In this document: piece after piece, positions 1 through 7,410 of the stretch
Layout of the letters: every line of letters starts with the position of its first letter
How positions within the stretch are numbered: position 1 is the stretch's first letter
Source of the DNA: JBBRFH01 sp038224615
GTDB lineage: Bacteria > Planctomycetota > Phycisphaerae > Tepidisphaerales > Tepidisphaeraceae
DNA length: 20,124 nt
NCBI GenBank assembly: GCA_038224615.1
Contig: JBBRFH010000021.1
Location: 1 to 20,124 of the forward strand
Reading direction: 5' to 3'
Translations under genes and position numbers: made by a program
Notes under the pieces: model-generated
Seen by the model: the letters and a program-made list of their open reading frames with translations, nothing else
Told to the model about the DNA's origin: nothing
Databases searched by the model: none

Positions 1-1342
1 ACGGCAGCGCGCGGAACGGCGGGAGCTTTTGGGCTTCCATCTCGGCCTTGAGCGCTTCGACGGCCATCTGCACCGCGTGGCCGTCGGCGTACCCCACGTT
101 CAACTTCGGCGTGCCGGCGGGGAGAAGTTCGTAGATGACGATGCGATCTGCACCGGCCATCTTCGGCGGCTGCACGTAAACATACCCGGCACCGGCGGCC
201 GCGGAACGCGGGTTGGTGAGGATTAAATTGAGCTGCATACCACCAAGCCCGGCGGCTTCGGCGGCGTCCTGCAGCGACGCCGGCCAGACGCCTTTGTTGT
301 CATTGGCAAACATGACGCAGGTCAACTGCAGTTGCCGGATGTTGGACTGCGACTTCACCGTCTCGACCGACTTGCGCGCCTGGACAAAACTCTGGATCAT
401 CGGCGCCGCGAGCTTGTCGAACTCGGCCGGCCCCCAGGCGAGATCCGCAGTGATGACGTTGCCCTGCGCTGTCGGCGCTGCACGCGCGACCAAAGGGTCG
501 TAAGTCTTGCGCGCCTCCTTCGGCATCCCCTGCTGAAGCAACTGCAGCCCCGCCTTGAGCGCATCGCGAATCGTCGGGGCGTCGTCGACGTTGCCGGCGC
601 GAACCACCAGCTTACCGAACTGCGGCCCCTTCGGCGTGACGGTGTCGAGCGACCAGGCGATCCAGTCCGTCTTCGTCAAGAGCTGATCGAGCGTCGACGC
701 CCCGAGCGGCACCGGCGGCACCGCGACGTCGAGGATGCGGCGCAGCTCCGGATCGGCAAACCCTGTCACCAACGAGACCGCCGACGTCTTGGTCTGCGCG
801 AGCGCGGCCTGAAGGTCGGGGCGCAACTTAAGAGTGCGCGTAAAGAAGCCGGCCATGTCGTCGGCCGTTCCGGTGACGATCGCGCCGCCCGAGCGAATGG
901 TTTTCGCGCCGCCCTTGCCGAGCAGCGCTTCGACCTTGGCCTCATCGACTCCTGGCCCGGTCGGCACGCACATCAGCACCACCGGCGGCCCGCCGCCGAG
1001 TTGCGTGACGGCCGCCCCGACGGGTTTGCTGATGCGCAAATCGAGCAGCACCCACAACTCCTTCGCGCCCGTGGCCCGCAGTTGCTTGTTGGACGCCAGC
1101 AGCGCACCGAGTTGGCCGATCAGCTTCTGCTCATCCTCCGGCAGCAGCGCCGAACTCTTGATGCGATCAGTCGCCCACGCTTCAAACACGTTGGCATCCG
1201 CGGCGACAAGGTCCACCCGCGTGACGAAAATCGTGTACGGCGTCAGAAGCGTGTCGATGGCAAACGCTTCGTCCGCGCCACGCGAATTCGTTACGCACAG
1301 CGCGATTGCCAGCAGCATGAACGAGGTAATAGTCCGCATCAT
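1..1342 (-). CDS. Secreted protein with pseudopilin-like C-terminus (3' end cut off by window)
   Basis: The reading frame is open from the paired ATG codons at 1342/1339 to the window edge, about 447 residues. Translation begins MMRTITSFMLLAIALCVT, a signal peptide likely cut near SRGADE. AAGGGA lies about 8 nt before the ATG at 1342. The middle (about residues 30-300) has low-complexity Ala/Leu/Gly stretches and alternating strands and helices, with no catalytic motif I recognise. The last 100 visible residues contain NIRQLQLTCVMFANDNKGVW and later NVGYADGHAVQM. These resemble the tail of planctomycete type II-secretion pseudopilin-like proteins (YANDNKG...DGH), but there is no N-terminal pilin helix. 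It lies 82 nt downstream of the GH57 gene and may be co-transcribed with it. An exported or envelope protein is well supported; its function is unknown. Confidence 0.75.
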   Translation of the reverse strand, partial: MMRTITSFMLLAIALCVTNSRGADEAFAIDTLLTPYTIFVTRVDLVAADANVFEAWATDRIKSSALLPEDEQKLIGQLGALLASNKQLRATGAKELWVLLDLRISKPVGAAVTQLGGGPPVVLMCVPTGPGVDEAKVEALLGKGGAKTIRSGGAIVTGTADDMAGFFTRTLKLRPDLQAALAQTKTSAVSLVTGFADPELRRILDVAVPPVPLGASTLDQLLTKTDWIAWSLDTVTPKGPQFGKLVVRAGNVDDAPTIRDALKAGLQLLQQGMPKEARKTYDPLVARAAPTAQGNVITADLAWGPAEFDKLAAPMIQSFVQARKSVETVKSQSNIRQLQLTCVMFANDNKGVWPASLQDAAEAAGLGGMQLNLILTNPRSAAAGAGYVYVQPPKMAGADRIVIYELLPAGTPKLNVGYADGHAVQMAVEALKAEMEAQKLPPFRALP

Positions 1343-1370
1343 TTGAAGATCCCTTGCTTCCGTTCTTCCA

Positions 1371-1414
1371 CGCCGACCCGTGCCGGGTCGGATCCGACTC
1401 CACAGGACTCGGCG
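1371..1414. repeat. Palindromic intergenic element, copy 1
   Basis: This 44-nt element fills most of the gap between the GH57 stop and the next gene. It contains the 12-bp palindrome GTCGGATCCGAC (1387-1398), a 7-bp hairpin CGACCCG/CGGGTCG (1374-1380 with 1384-1390, loop TGC), and outer CGCCGA/TCGGCG ends. Positions 1384-1406 are identical, in inverted orientation, to 19039-19061. It may act as a transcription barrier after GH57, but it has no T-run. Confidence 0.75.
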
Positions 1415-1424
1415 TAAAGGCGCT

Positions 1425-2600
1425 TTATCTGCGCGAGCGCGACTGGATGTTGTCCAGCACGTTCATGAAGTTGATGTAGCTGTCGTACGGGCTTTCGTAC
1501 GGGCTGAAGTAGCGATGCACGTCGCCGTCGGCCCAGTACTTGGTACACATGTAGTAGAAGTGGTCGCTCGAGCCCAGCTTGCGCCAGTCGGCGAGCAGCG
1601 CCGGGTCGCCGTGGGCCTTGAGCCGGCCTTCGAGCTTGTACAGCTCGTGCAACGCGTTGCTCTGCATCGCGTTGCCCACCCAGGCGCTGATGTCGCGCTC
1701 GGTGTCGGCCCAGCTCGTGAGCTGCGGCGCGTCGATCTCGCCGGACGATGCGTACTTGTCGATCATCTCCGAGGGCGTGCAGAACTCGGTCTCGGGCAGC
1801 TCCAGTAAATGCTGCGGCAGCCAGCGGAGAAACTCGAGGATGCCTGTCTCGGCGCCCTGGTGCTCGCCGAAGGTCTCGTAGTCCATGAACAGGTTGCAGG
1901 TCTGCCCGTGCCCGTTGATCTGCCCGACCCACTGCGCGAACTTGTCGGCCATGATCGGGTACTGGGCGAACGACGGATCGCTGAAGCGGAAGGCGATGTC
2001 GTCGCTGAGGCGGTAATTCTTCAGCAACAACTTCAGCTTCACGCCCCCGGTTGGCGCGTAGAGGAAGTTGCAACTGCGGTCGCCGAGCACGCTGTCGGCG
2101 CCTTCGGCCAGGCACCCTTCGTAACCCATGTGAGCGACGGCGCGGGCCAGGTCGTTGTTGTAGATGAGTTCGGTGTTGCGAAAGACGCGGGCGTCGGTGC
2201 CGAACAGTTGCCTGATCTTCGCCCGGTGCAGTTCCACCTGCTCGCGGAATTCCTCTCGCGAATAGAGGAAGGCGAGCGAGTGGTAGTAGGTTTCGTTAAG
2301 GAACTCGACCGCGCCGGTGGCGGCGAGCTTCTTGAAGCTGGCGAGCACTTCGGGCGCGTGTTCCTCGAACTGCTCGATCAACACGCCGCTGATCGAATAG
2401 GCGACCTTGAACTGTCCCTGGTGCTGCTTGATCAGGTCAAGCATGAGCTGATTGGTCGGCAGATAGCAGCGCTCGGCGATCTTGCGGAGCAGCTCGGCGT
2501 TCTTGAAATCGTCAAAATAGTGTCGGTCAGTATCGAAGACCGAATACCGCCGAAGGCGGTAGGGCTGATGGCACTGAAAATAAAGGCAAACGGATGGCAT
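1425..2600 (-). CDS. Glycoside hydrolase family 57 (alpha-amylase/glucanotransferase type)
   Basis: The protein has 391 residues from the ATG at 2600; a GTG at 2612 would add four residues. I prefer the ATG because GH57 proteins start just before the first conserved HQP. The GH57 regions are readable: CHQPYRLR (region 1, H11-Q12-P13), EFLNETYYHSLAFLY (region 2, about 99-113), FRNTELIYNND (region 3, probable nucleophile E144), FMDYETFGEHQ (region 4, probable acid/base D240) and TSWADTERDISAW (region 5, about 295-307). There is no signal peptide, so it should act in the cytoplasm on alpha-glucans such as glycogen. GH57 includes amylases, branching enzymes and 4-alpha-glucanotransferases. At about 390 residues it is a short, amylase-like member, and the exact reaction cannot be read. 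No strong Shine-Dalgarno was seen. Confidence 0.9.
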   Translation of the reverse strand: MPSVCLYFQCHQPYRLRRYSVFDTDRHYFDDFKNAELLRKIAERCYLPTNQLMLDLIKQHQGQFKVAYSISGVLIEQFEEHAPEVLASFKKLAATGAVEFLNETYYHSLAFLYSREEFREQVELHRAKIRQLFGTDARVFRNTELIYNNDLARAVAHMGYEGCLAEGADSVLGDRSCNFLYAPTGGVKLKLLLKNYRLSDDIAFRFSDPSFAQYPIMADKFAQWVGQINGHGQTCNLFMDYETFGEHQGAETGILEFLRWLPQHLLELPETEFCTPSEMIDKYASSGEIDAPQLTSWADTERDISAWVGNAMQSNALHELYKLEGRLKAHGDPALLADWRKLGSSDHFYYMCTKYWADGDVHRYFSPYESPYDSYINFMNVLDNIQSRSRR

Positions 2601-2675
2601 CGCCGGGGACACGCGTTGTACGTCGCCCGTACAGCGATTCTAAGCGGACCGGCGCGTTTGCCAAGCGCGGGGAGG

Positions 2676-2778
2676 GAAGGATGAATTCTGAATGCTGAAT
2701 TCTGAATTCTGAAAGAAAGACCGGCGTACGCGAATCGCGCCCGATGCCCGCGTTTTCAGCATTCAGAATTCATCCTTC
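2676..2778. repeat. Inverted 24-bp repeat built from GAATTCT heptamers
   Basis: Positions 2676-2699 and 2755-2778 are perfect 24-bp inverted copies separated by 55 nt. The left arm belongs to a tandem run of 7-mers from 2683 to 2713 (GAATTCT, GAATGCT, GAATTCT, GAATTCT, GAA). The right arm overlaps the stop codon of the symporter gene (2770-2772). It is AT-rich against a GC-rich background. A long hairpin is possible in DNA or RNA. Confidence 0.9.
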
Positions 2779-4125
2779 GGAATTCTCTTCCGCGGTCTTC
2801 GGTGTCTTGCCGTCGAGCAGACAACTCACGTTCATGTCGCCCATGACATTGACCATCGTGCGGCAGCGATCGAGGAACCAGTCGACCGGCAGCAGCAGCG
2901 TGATGTACGCCAGCGGCAGGCCGACGCTGTTGAAAACGAGCGTCATGGTCACCAGTCCCGCCTCGGGGATTCCCGCCGCCCCGCAGCCGGCGATCACGCT
3001 GGTGAGCACGACCAGCACCTGCTGTGTGATCGACAGTTCCATATTCAGCATCTGCGCGATGAACAGCGCCGCCATCGCCTCGTAGAGCGCGGTGCCGTCG
3101 TTGTTGAAGTTGCTGCCGACCAGTGCGCCGAGGCTGGCCGAGCGTTCGCGGAGGCCGACGCGCTCTTTCAGGCACTCGTAGGTCACCGGCATGGTGGCGG
3201 TGGAACTGGCGGTCGAGAATGCCATCACCGATGCGTCGCGGGTGCCGCGAATGAGGTTGATCGGATTCACCCACGAGCCGAACTTCACGCGGATCAGGTA
3301 GTAGAGCGACTGCAGCGCCAGCGCCAGGATCACCGCCCCGATGAACCACGCCAGCGCCAGGAACGGCCGATACCCCTTTTCGCCGATCGTCTGGGCAACC
3401 TTGGCCAGCACCGCCAGCGGAACGATCTGAATCACCCAGTAAAGAATGCGGATGACCATCTCGAACAGGATGTCGAACACCGTCGTCATCATCGCACGGT
3501 GCGAGGCGATCAGAAACCGTCCGGCGATGCCGACCGCGAGCGCGATCATGATCACGCCGATCGGATTGACGACCACTTCCCAGTCCTGCTTCGGAAGCTT
3601 GATATTGATGAACGGCGTGAAGATGTCGCGCGGCACCTGGTCGATCGCCATCTGCAGGAAATCGCGCTCTTTCGGTATGTCTTCGGGCTTGCCCAAATGC
3701 GCGTGCTTACCCGGCTGAATGAAGTTCGCGACGGATAGGCCGATCAGCACTGCGACGAAGGTGTTGAGCGCCAGGAGCCGGATCAGCCGCCCGGCCATGC
3801 CGCCTTTGATCTCGGCGGTCAGCACGGCACGGATGACGGCGACCAGAATCAGCGGCGGCGCGATCAGGCCGAGCAGCCGCAGCAGCATCGCCGCCACGAC
3901 CTCCAGCGTCTTCATCGTCACCTTGATCCAGATCACCCGCTGATCGGTGGGCACCAGTTTGCCCGCCGAATCGACCGGCGTCACGGCCAGGATGATCGAC
4001 CCCAAAATCACCCCGAGGATCAGTCCGATGATGATCCGGACGTACAACGGCGTCCGCGTGTAGAGATTTTTGCCGTCCGGGATGTGCGGCTCAGAGGAAA
4101 CGGCTTCGGCTTCGGTGGATTGCAT
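2770..4125 (-). CDS. DAACS/SDF-family dicarboxylate or amino acid:cation symporter
   Basis: The 451-residue membrane protein of the glutamate/dicarboxylate symporter fold imports acidic amino acids or C4-dicarboxylates with Na+ or H+. The signature blocks are in order: serine-rich hairpin 1, FSTASSTATMPVT (303-315); TM7 motif NNDGTALYEA (341-350); hairpin 2, AAGIPEAG (383-390); and TM8, DWFLDRCRTMVNVMGD (415-430). The Arg that binds the side-chain carboxylate (R397 in GltPh) corresponds to R422 and is present, which favours an acidic substrate. The usual NMDGT motif reads NNDGT, with Asn for Met at 342. Residues 138-183 form a longer hydrophilic segment than in GltPh-like proteins. The start ATG is preceded by AGGGAGA at good spacing. 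Its stop lies in the inverted heptamer repeat. The exact substrate is not determinable. Confidence 0.93.
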   Translation of the reverse strand: MQSTEAEAVSSEPHIPDGKNLYTRTPLYVRIIIGLILGVILGSIILAVTPVDSAGKLVPTDQRVIWIKVTMKTLEVVAAMLLRLLGLIAPPLILVAVIRAVLTAEIKGGMAGRLIRLLALNTFVAVLIGLSVANFIQPGKHAHLGKPEDIPKERDFLQMAIDQVPRDIFTPFINIKLPKQDWEVVVNPIGVIMIALAVGIAGRFLIASHRAMMTTVFDILFEMVIRILYWVIQIVPLAVLAKVAQTIGEKGYRPFLALAWFIGAVILALALQSLYYLIRVKFGSWVNPINLIRGTRDASVMAFSTASSTATMPVTYECLKERVGLRERSASLGALVGSNFNNDGTALYEAMAALFIAQMLNMELSITQQVLVVLTSVIAGCGAAGIPEAGLVTMTLVFNSVGLPLAYITLLLPVDWFLDRCRTMVNVMGDMNVSCLLDGKTPKTAEENSEG

Positions 4126-4196
4126 CCGGACGTATCTCCCTGCTCGCGGCCCGATCTGCCCCGGTTGGAAGGAGCGGCCGGCGCGCGGGCGAACGG

Positions 4197-4202
4197 TTTA
4201 TA
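4197..4202 (-). promoter_or_regulatory. Candidate -10 box for the symporter gene
   Basis: Read on the minus strand, 4202-4197 is TATAAA in an otherwise GC-rich gap, about 72 nt before the symporter ATG. No good -35 hexamer was found at 16-18 nt spacing. It lies downstream of the proposed pst terminator, as expected for an independent promoter. Confidence 0.4.
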
Positions 4203-4225
4203 AAGGGAGAACGTGCCTGTGGCTA

Positions 4226-4245
4226 CAAAAAGTCGGCTCAGCCGA
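4226..4245 (-). terminator. Short intrinsic terminator at the end of the pst operon
   Basis: The minus strand reads TCGGC-TGA-GCCGA-CTTTTTG. This is a 5-bp GC-rich stem (4245-4241 with 4237-4233) followed by five T. The three loop bases are the pstB stop codon. The stem is short, so termination may be partial. Confidence 0.45.
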
Positions 4246-5095
4246 ATCGGCCGGTGAGGTATTGCTCGGTCATCTTGTGGCTGGGCTGGGTGAACATCCT
4301 CGCCGACTCGTCGAGCTCGATCAGCTTGCCGAGGTACATGAACGCAGTGAAATCGGCAACGCGGGCGGCCTGCTGCATATTGTGCGTGACCATGACGATC
4401 GACACGCGGTCCTTCAGCTTCACGATCAGCTCTTCGACGCGGGCCGTCGAGATCGGGTCCAGCGCCGAGCACGGCTCGTCCATCAGCAGCACTTCAGGCT
4501 TGACCGCGATCGCGCGGGCGATGCACACGCGCTGCTGCTGTCCGCCGGACAAGCCCAGGGCGCTGGCGTGCAGGCGGTCCTTGGCTTCATTCCACAGCGC
4601 CGCCGCTGTCAGCGATTCCTCACAGCGCTCGGCGAGCAGTTTTTTGTCGCGGATGCCCTGCAGGCGCAAGCCGTAAACGACGTTCTCAAAGACCGTCGTC
4701 GGGAACGGGTTGGGCTTCTGGAAGACCATCCCGGTGCTCTTGCGCAGCGAGATGACGTCCACGCCCTTGCCGTAGATCGGCCGGGCGTTGAGGTGCATGT
4801 CGCCGGTCATGCGGACTTTGGGGATCAGATCCTGCAGGCGGTTGATTGACCGCAGCAGCGTGCTCTTGCCGCAACCCGACGGGCCGATCAGCGCGGTGAC
4901 GCGGTTCTGCAGGAAGTCGCAACTGACGTTGAACAGCGCCTGCTTCGGCCCGTAGAACAGGTTGAAATCGCGCACCGAAACGACCGCCGACGGATCGTCC
5001 GACTGCCGCAGCGGGCGGCCGGCGGTCTGCTCGGGCGCGGGCGCGATCGGGTGTGAGTTCGCGGCAGGCTTGGGTTGCGAGGCGACGGTCGTCAT
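4238..5095 (-). CDS. pstB: Phosphate ABC transporter ATP-binding protein PstB
   Basis: The 285-residue ATPase energises phosphate import by PstSCA at the inner face of the membrane. Motifs: Walker A GPSGCGKST (71-79), Q-loop MVFQKPNPFP (Q126), ABC signature LSGGQQQR (182-189), Walker B VLLMDEP (202-208) and H-loop VTHN (H238). FQKPNPFP and the AxDPISTxxIE-like segment ALDPISTARVEE are typical of PstB. About 37 N-terminal residues, rich in Pro, Ala and Gln, precede the usual PstB start and look disordered. The ATG at 5095 overlaps the pstA stop as ATGA, suggesting translational coupling. The open frame continues upstream to 5689, but that part is a shadow of pstA. No phoU gene follows; the next gene is the symporter. 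Confidence 0.97.
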   Translation of the reverse strand: MTTVASQPKPAANSHPIAPAPEQTAGRPLRQSDDPSAVVSVRDFNLFYGPKQALFNVSCDFLQNRVTALIGPSGCGKSTLLRSINRLQDLIPKVRMTGDMHLNARPIYGKGVDVISLRKSTGMVFQKPNPFPTTVFENVVYGLRLQGIRDKKLLAERCEESLTAAALWNEAKDRLHASALGLSGGQQQRVCIARAIAVKPEVLLMDEPCSALDPISTARVEELIVKLKDRVSIVMVTHNMQQAARVADFTAFMYLGKLIELDESARMFTQPSHKMTEQYLTGRFG

Positions 5096-6027
5096 GACGT
5101 CCTCGTTTTTCCCACGCTGCGCGACGCGGCAAAGCGGATCGCCAGATTCAGCACGAAAATCAGCGCGATCAGTACGATGATGCCCGCCCACGCCTGCTTG
5201 TTCTGCTCGACATAGGGGCTGGTCGCGTAGTTGAAGATCTGTACGGTCAGGGACGGAAAGGCGTTGTTGGTCGCCACATGCACGAACGGAAAACTGGCAT
5301 CGAGGCTGATGGGCGTGTACTTGCTGTTCAGCGCGGTGAATAGCAGCGGCGCCGTCTCGCCGGCGACGCGGGCGATCGCCAGCATGACGCCCGTGACCAG
5401 CGACCCGGTGGCCGCCGGCAGCACCACCTGGCGGATCGTCTGGGCCTTGGTCGCGCCCAGGCCGATTGCGGCTTCGCGGAAGCTGTTGGGCACCAGACGA
5501 AGCATCTCCTCTGTGGTGCGGGCGATAATCGGGACCATGATGAACGCCAGCGCTGCCGCGCCCGCCCATGCGTTGTTGGTTCCCATCCAGACGGGGCGCA
5601 CAAGCAGTTCGTAGCCCAGAATGCCGACCACGATCGAAGGCACGCCCGCCAACACGTCGCAGATGAACCGCAGTGGCGTCGCCAGCCACCCGCCGGCCTC
5701 GTATTCCGATAGATAAATACCCGCCAGCATACCCAAGGGCACGCCGACCACCGACGCCATGCCGATAAGGATGATCGTCCCGATCAGGGCCTGTTTCATA
5801 CCCCCGATTCCTTCGATGACCTTGCCCGCGGCGTCGCGCGTGGCGACGACGTTGCCGCTGGGGATCTCGGTGAAGAACTCGAGCGAAAGCGACCCGGCGC
5901 CCAAGACCAGCAGATACCCCGTCACCAGCAGCAACAGGAAGATGATGAACGCGGCGAACGACACCGACAACGTCCAGGCGACGTTGCTCTTGGTGCGGCT
6001 GAAGATGTCGAACTTGCTCAGTGCCAT
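5092..6027 (-). CDS. pstA: Phosphate ABC transporter permease PstA
   Basis: This is one of the two membrane channel subunits of the PstSCAB phosphate importer, with about six hydrophobic segments. The permease coupling loop is FREAAIGLGATKAQTIRQVV, the EAA motif that contacts PstB. DVLAGVPSIVVGILGYELLV and VAGETAPLLFTAL are typical PstA segments. A periplasmic stretch of roughly 30 residues (SLEFFTEIPSG to EGIGGMKQA) follows the first membrane helix. I chose the ATG at 6027 (MALSKFDIF, 311 residues) because a GGAA element lies just upstream. An ATG at 6051 would add eight residues and is also possible. The start is close behind the pstC stop at 6056, and the end overlaps pstB by four bases. 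Confidence 0.95.
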   Translation of the reverse strand: MALSKFDIFSRTKSNVAWTLSVSFAAFIIFLLLLVTGYLLVLGAGSLSLEFFTEIPSGNVVATRDAAGKVIEGIGGMKQALIGTIILIGMASVVGVPLGMLAGIYLSEYEAGGWLATPLRFICDVLAGVPSIVVGILGYELLVRPVWMGTNNAWAGAAALAFIMVPIIARTTEEMLRLVPNSFREAAIGLGATKAQTIRQVVLPAATGSLVTGVMLAIARVAGETAPLLFTALNSKYTPISLDASFPFVHVATNNAFPSLTVQIFNYATSPYVEQNKQAWAGIIVLIALIFVLNLAIRFAASRSVGKTRTS

Positions 6028-6055
6028 GGACGTTCCAACTGACCGGCGCATGCGC

Positions 6056-7264
6056 CTAGGCGCTCTGCGTGTTCTTTCCGACGACCAGGTATCGTGCCAC
6101 GACGTTGAACAGCAGGCTCATCACCAGCAGGATCAGCGCCACTTCGGTCAGCGCCGAGCGCTGGATGTCGCTGGCTTCGTTGAACTGGTTAGCCAGCAGC
6201 GACGACATCGTCTGCGCCGGCGCGAACGGGGACATCGCGATCTGATTGACGTTGCCGATGACCATGGTGACGGCCATCGTCTCGCCGGCGGCGCGGGCGA
6301 GGCCGAGCATTACGGCGCTGAAAAGCCCCGCGCGCGAATACGCCAGCATCTGCTTGCTGCTCTGCCACCACGTCGCGCCCAGCGCCAGCGATCCCTCGAT
6401 CTGGGCCCGCGGCACGGCGTTGAGCACGTCGCGGCTGATGGCGGTGATGATCGGCAGGATCATGACGCCCAGGATCAGCCCGCCGGCAAGCATGTCGCGG
6501 CCGGTGAAGGCGATCGAACTGCCGTCGACCTGGAAGAACTGCGCCAAACCCGGCACATTCCCGAATACCGCGTAGAGCATCGGCTCCACCCCGCGAAAGA
6601 AGACGGCGGTGTCGGCGGGATCGGGCGTTTCGTAGTTGACGCCGGAGTAGGTCAGCCACTTCAGCACCGGAGCGTTGCCCGCCCATTGCAGCCAGCCCGG
6701 AAGCATTGATCCGCCCTGCAGGAACGGGGCGAGTACGAACAGCCCCCATATCCCGTATGCGATCGACGGCACGGCGGCGAGGAATTCAATCAGGAACGAC
6801 GCGAACGGGCGCAACCAGTTCGGGGCGATGCGCACCAGGAACAGTGCCGCCCCGAGGCTGAGCGGAATGGCGATCACCAGCGCGATTGCCGAGCTGACGG
6901 CCGTCCCCCAGATGACGGTCGCGGCACCAAAAACCGCCGGCTTGACGTCGACGATCATCTCGCCATCGGCGTCGAACTGAATCTTGCCATCGACACGCCG
7001 GGGTACTTCCAGCTCGTTGGCGCGCCACTCGCTGGTATACAGGAAGCGAAGCCCGAACTGCCTGATCGACGGCATCGACGCCTGCAACAGCACCCAACAG
7101 AGTGCGCCCAGCATCAATAGCACACTGATCGCCGCCAGCCTGCAGAGCATCGCCATGGCCTGGTCGCCATTGAGCAGCCGATTGCCACGCTGGTGCAATG
7201 ATTCAAACGCGGCCGACGTAGCGTCGGCGGGGCTGATCGATGCGGGTGTCGTCGATTCACTCAT
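6056..7264 (-). CDS. pstC: Phosphate ABC transporter permease PstC, enlarged
   Basis: This is the second channel subunit of the phosphate importer, 402 residues from the ATG at 7264. Diagnostic segments are FLAAVPSIAYGIWGLFVLAPFL (about 161-182, longer than shown by any one motif), IEGSLALGATWWQSSKQML (EAA coupling loop, 289-307) and LGLARAAGETMAV (320-332). It is larger than the usual 300-320 residues. An extra hydrophilic segment (about 80-108) follows TM1, and an insert of about 70 residues (about 183-255) sits before DMLAGGLILGVMILPII. The frame also opens at a TTG (7306), but that codon lies next to the intercistronic hairpin. The MSESTTPA start is preferred, although AAAGGAAA at 7299-7292 is some 28 nt away from it. 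The insert is unexplained and may face the periplasm or PstS. Confidence 0.95.
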   Translation of the reverse strand: MSESTTPASISPADATSAAFESLHQRGNRLLNGDQAMAMLCRLAAISVLLMLGALCWVLLQASMPSIRQFGLRFLYTSEWRANELEVPRRVDGKIQFDADGEMIVDVKPAVFGAATVIWGTAVSSAIALVIAIPLSLGAALFLVRIAPNWLRPFASFLIEFLAAVPSIAYGIWGLFVLAPFLQGGSMLPGWLQWAGNAPVLKWLTYSGVNYETPDPADTAVFFRGVEPMLYAVFGNVPGLAQFFQVDGSSIAFTGRDMLAGGLILGVMILPIITAISRDVLNAVPRAQIEGSLALGATWWQSSKQMLAYSRAGLFSAVMLGLARAAGETMAVTMVIGNVNQIAMSPFAPAQTMSSLLANQFNEASDIQRSALTEVALILLVMSLLFNVVARYLVVGKNTQSA

Positions 7265-7306
7265 ACAGCGGGCCGCATCTCGTGCGGGCGATTTCCTTTG
7301 GAACAA

Positions 7307-7338
7307 GCGACGGGAGAGTCGTCAAACTCTCCCGTCGC
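7307..7338 (-). terminator. Strong pstS-pstC intercistronic hairpin (attenuator or mRNA stabiliser)
   Basis: A perfect 13-bp inverted repeat (7307-7319 with 7326-7338, arm GCGACGGGAGAGT) surrounds a 6-nt loop. On the minus strand it is followed only by CTTGTTCC, so the T-run is weak. Such hairpins after pstS commonly lower expression of the downstream transport genes relative to the binding protein, or protect the pstS mRNA 3' end. That role is inferred here. Confidence 0.75.
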
Positions 7339-7379
7339 GATAGCAGACTCAAGCCGATCCGGTCTCGCTTCTTTACCCA

Positions 7380-7402
7380 CCCTGGCAGTCGGATCGGACC
7401 CG
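7380..7402. repeat. Degenerate copy of the palindromic intergenic element
   Basis: Just downstream of the pstS stop, the segment CCCTGGCAGTCGGATCGGAC plus the next three bases matches the 23-bp core at 19039-19061 at about 20 positions. The central palindrome is broken (GGATCG for GGATCC). No flanking arms are preserved. It is probably a decayed family member, but chance similarity in GC-rich DNA cannot be excluded. Confidence 0.4.
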
Positions 7403-7410
7403 TCGATATA

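Noticed and set aside
332..1417. Long plus-strand open frame antisense to the first gene
   Set aside because: Arg/His-rich, low-complexity translation typical of a GC-rich shadow. The minus strand has a signal peptide and protein-like sequence in one frame through the whole region.
4238..5689. Open frame that would join a PstA-region extension to PstB
   Set aside because: The part above 5095 is out of frame with the clear PstA reading and has shadow composition. PstB starts at the ATGA overlap.
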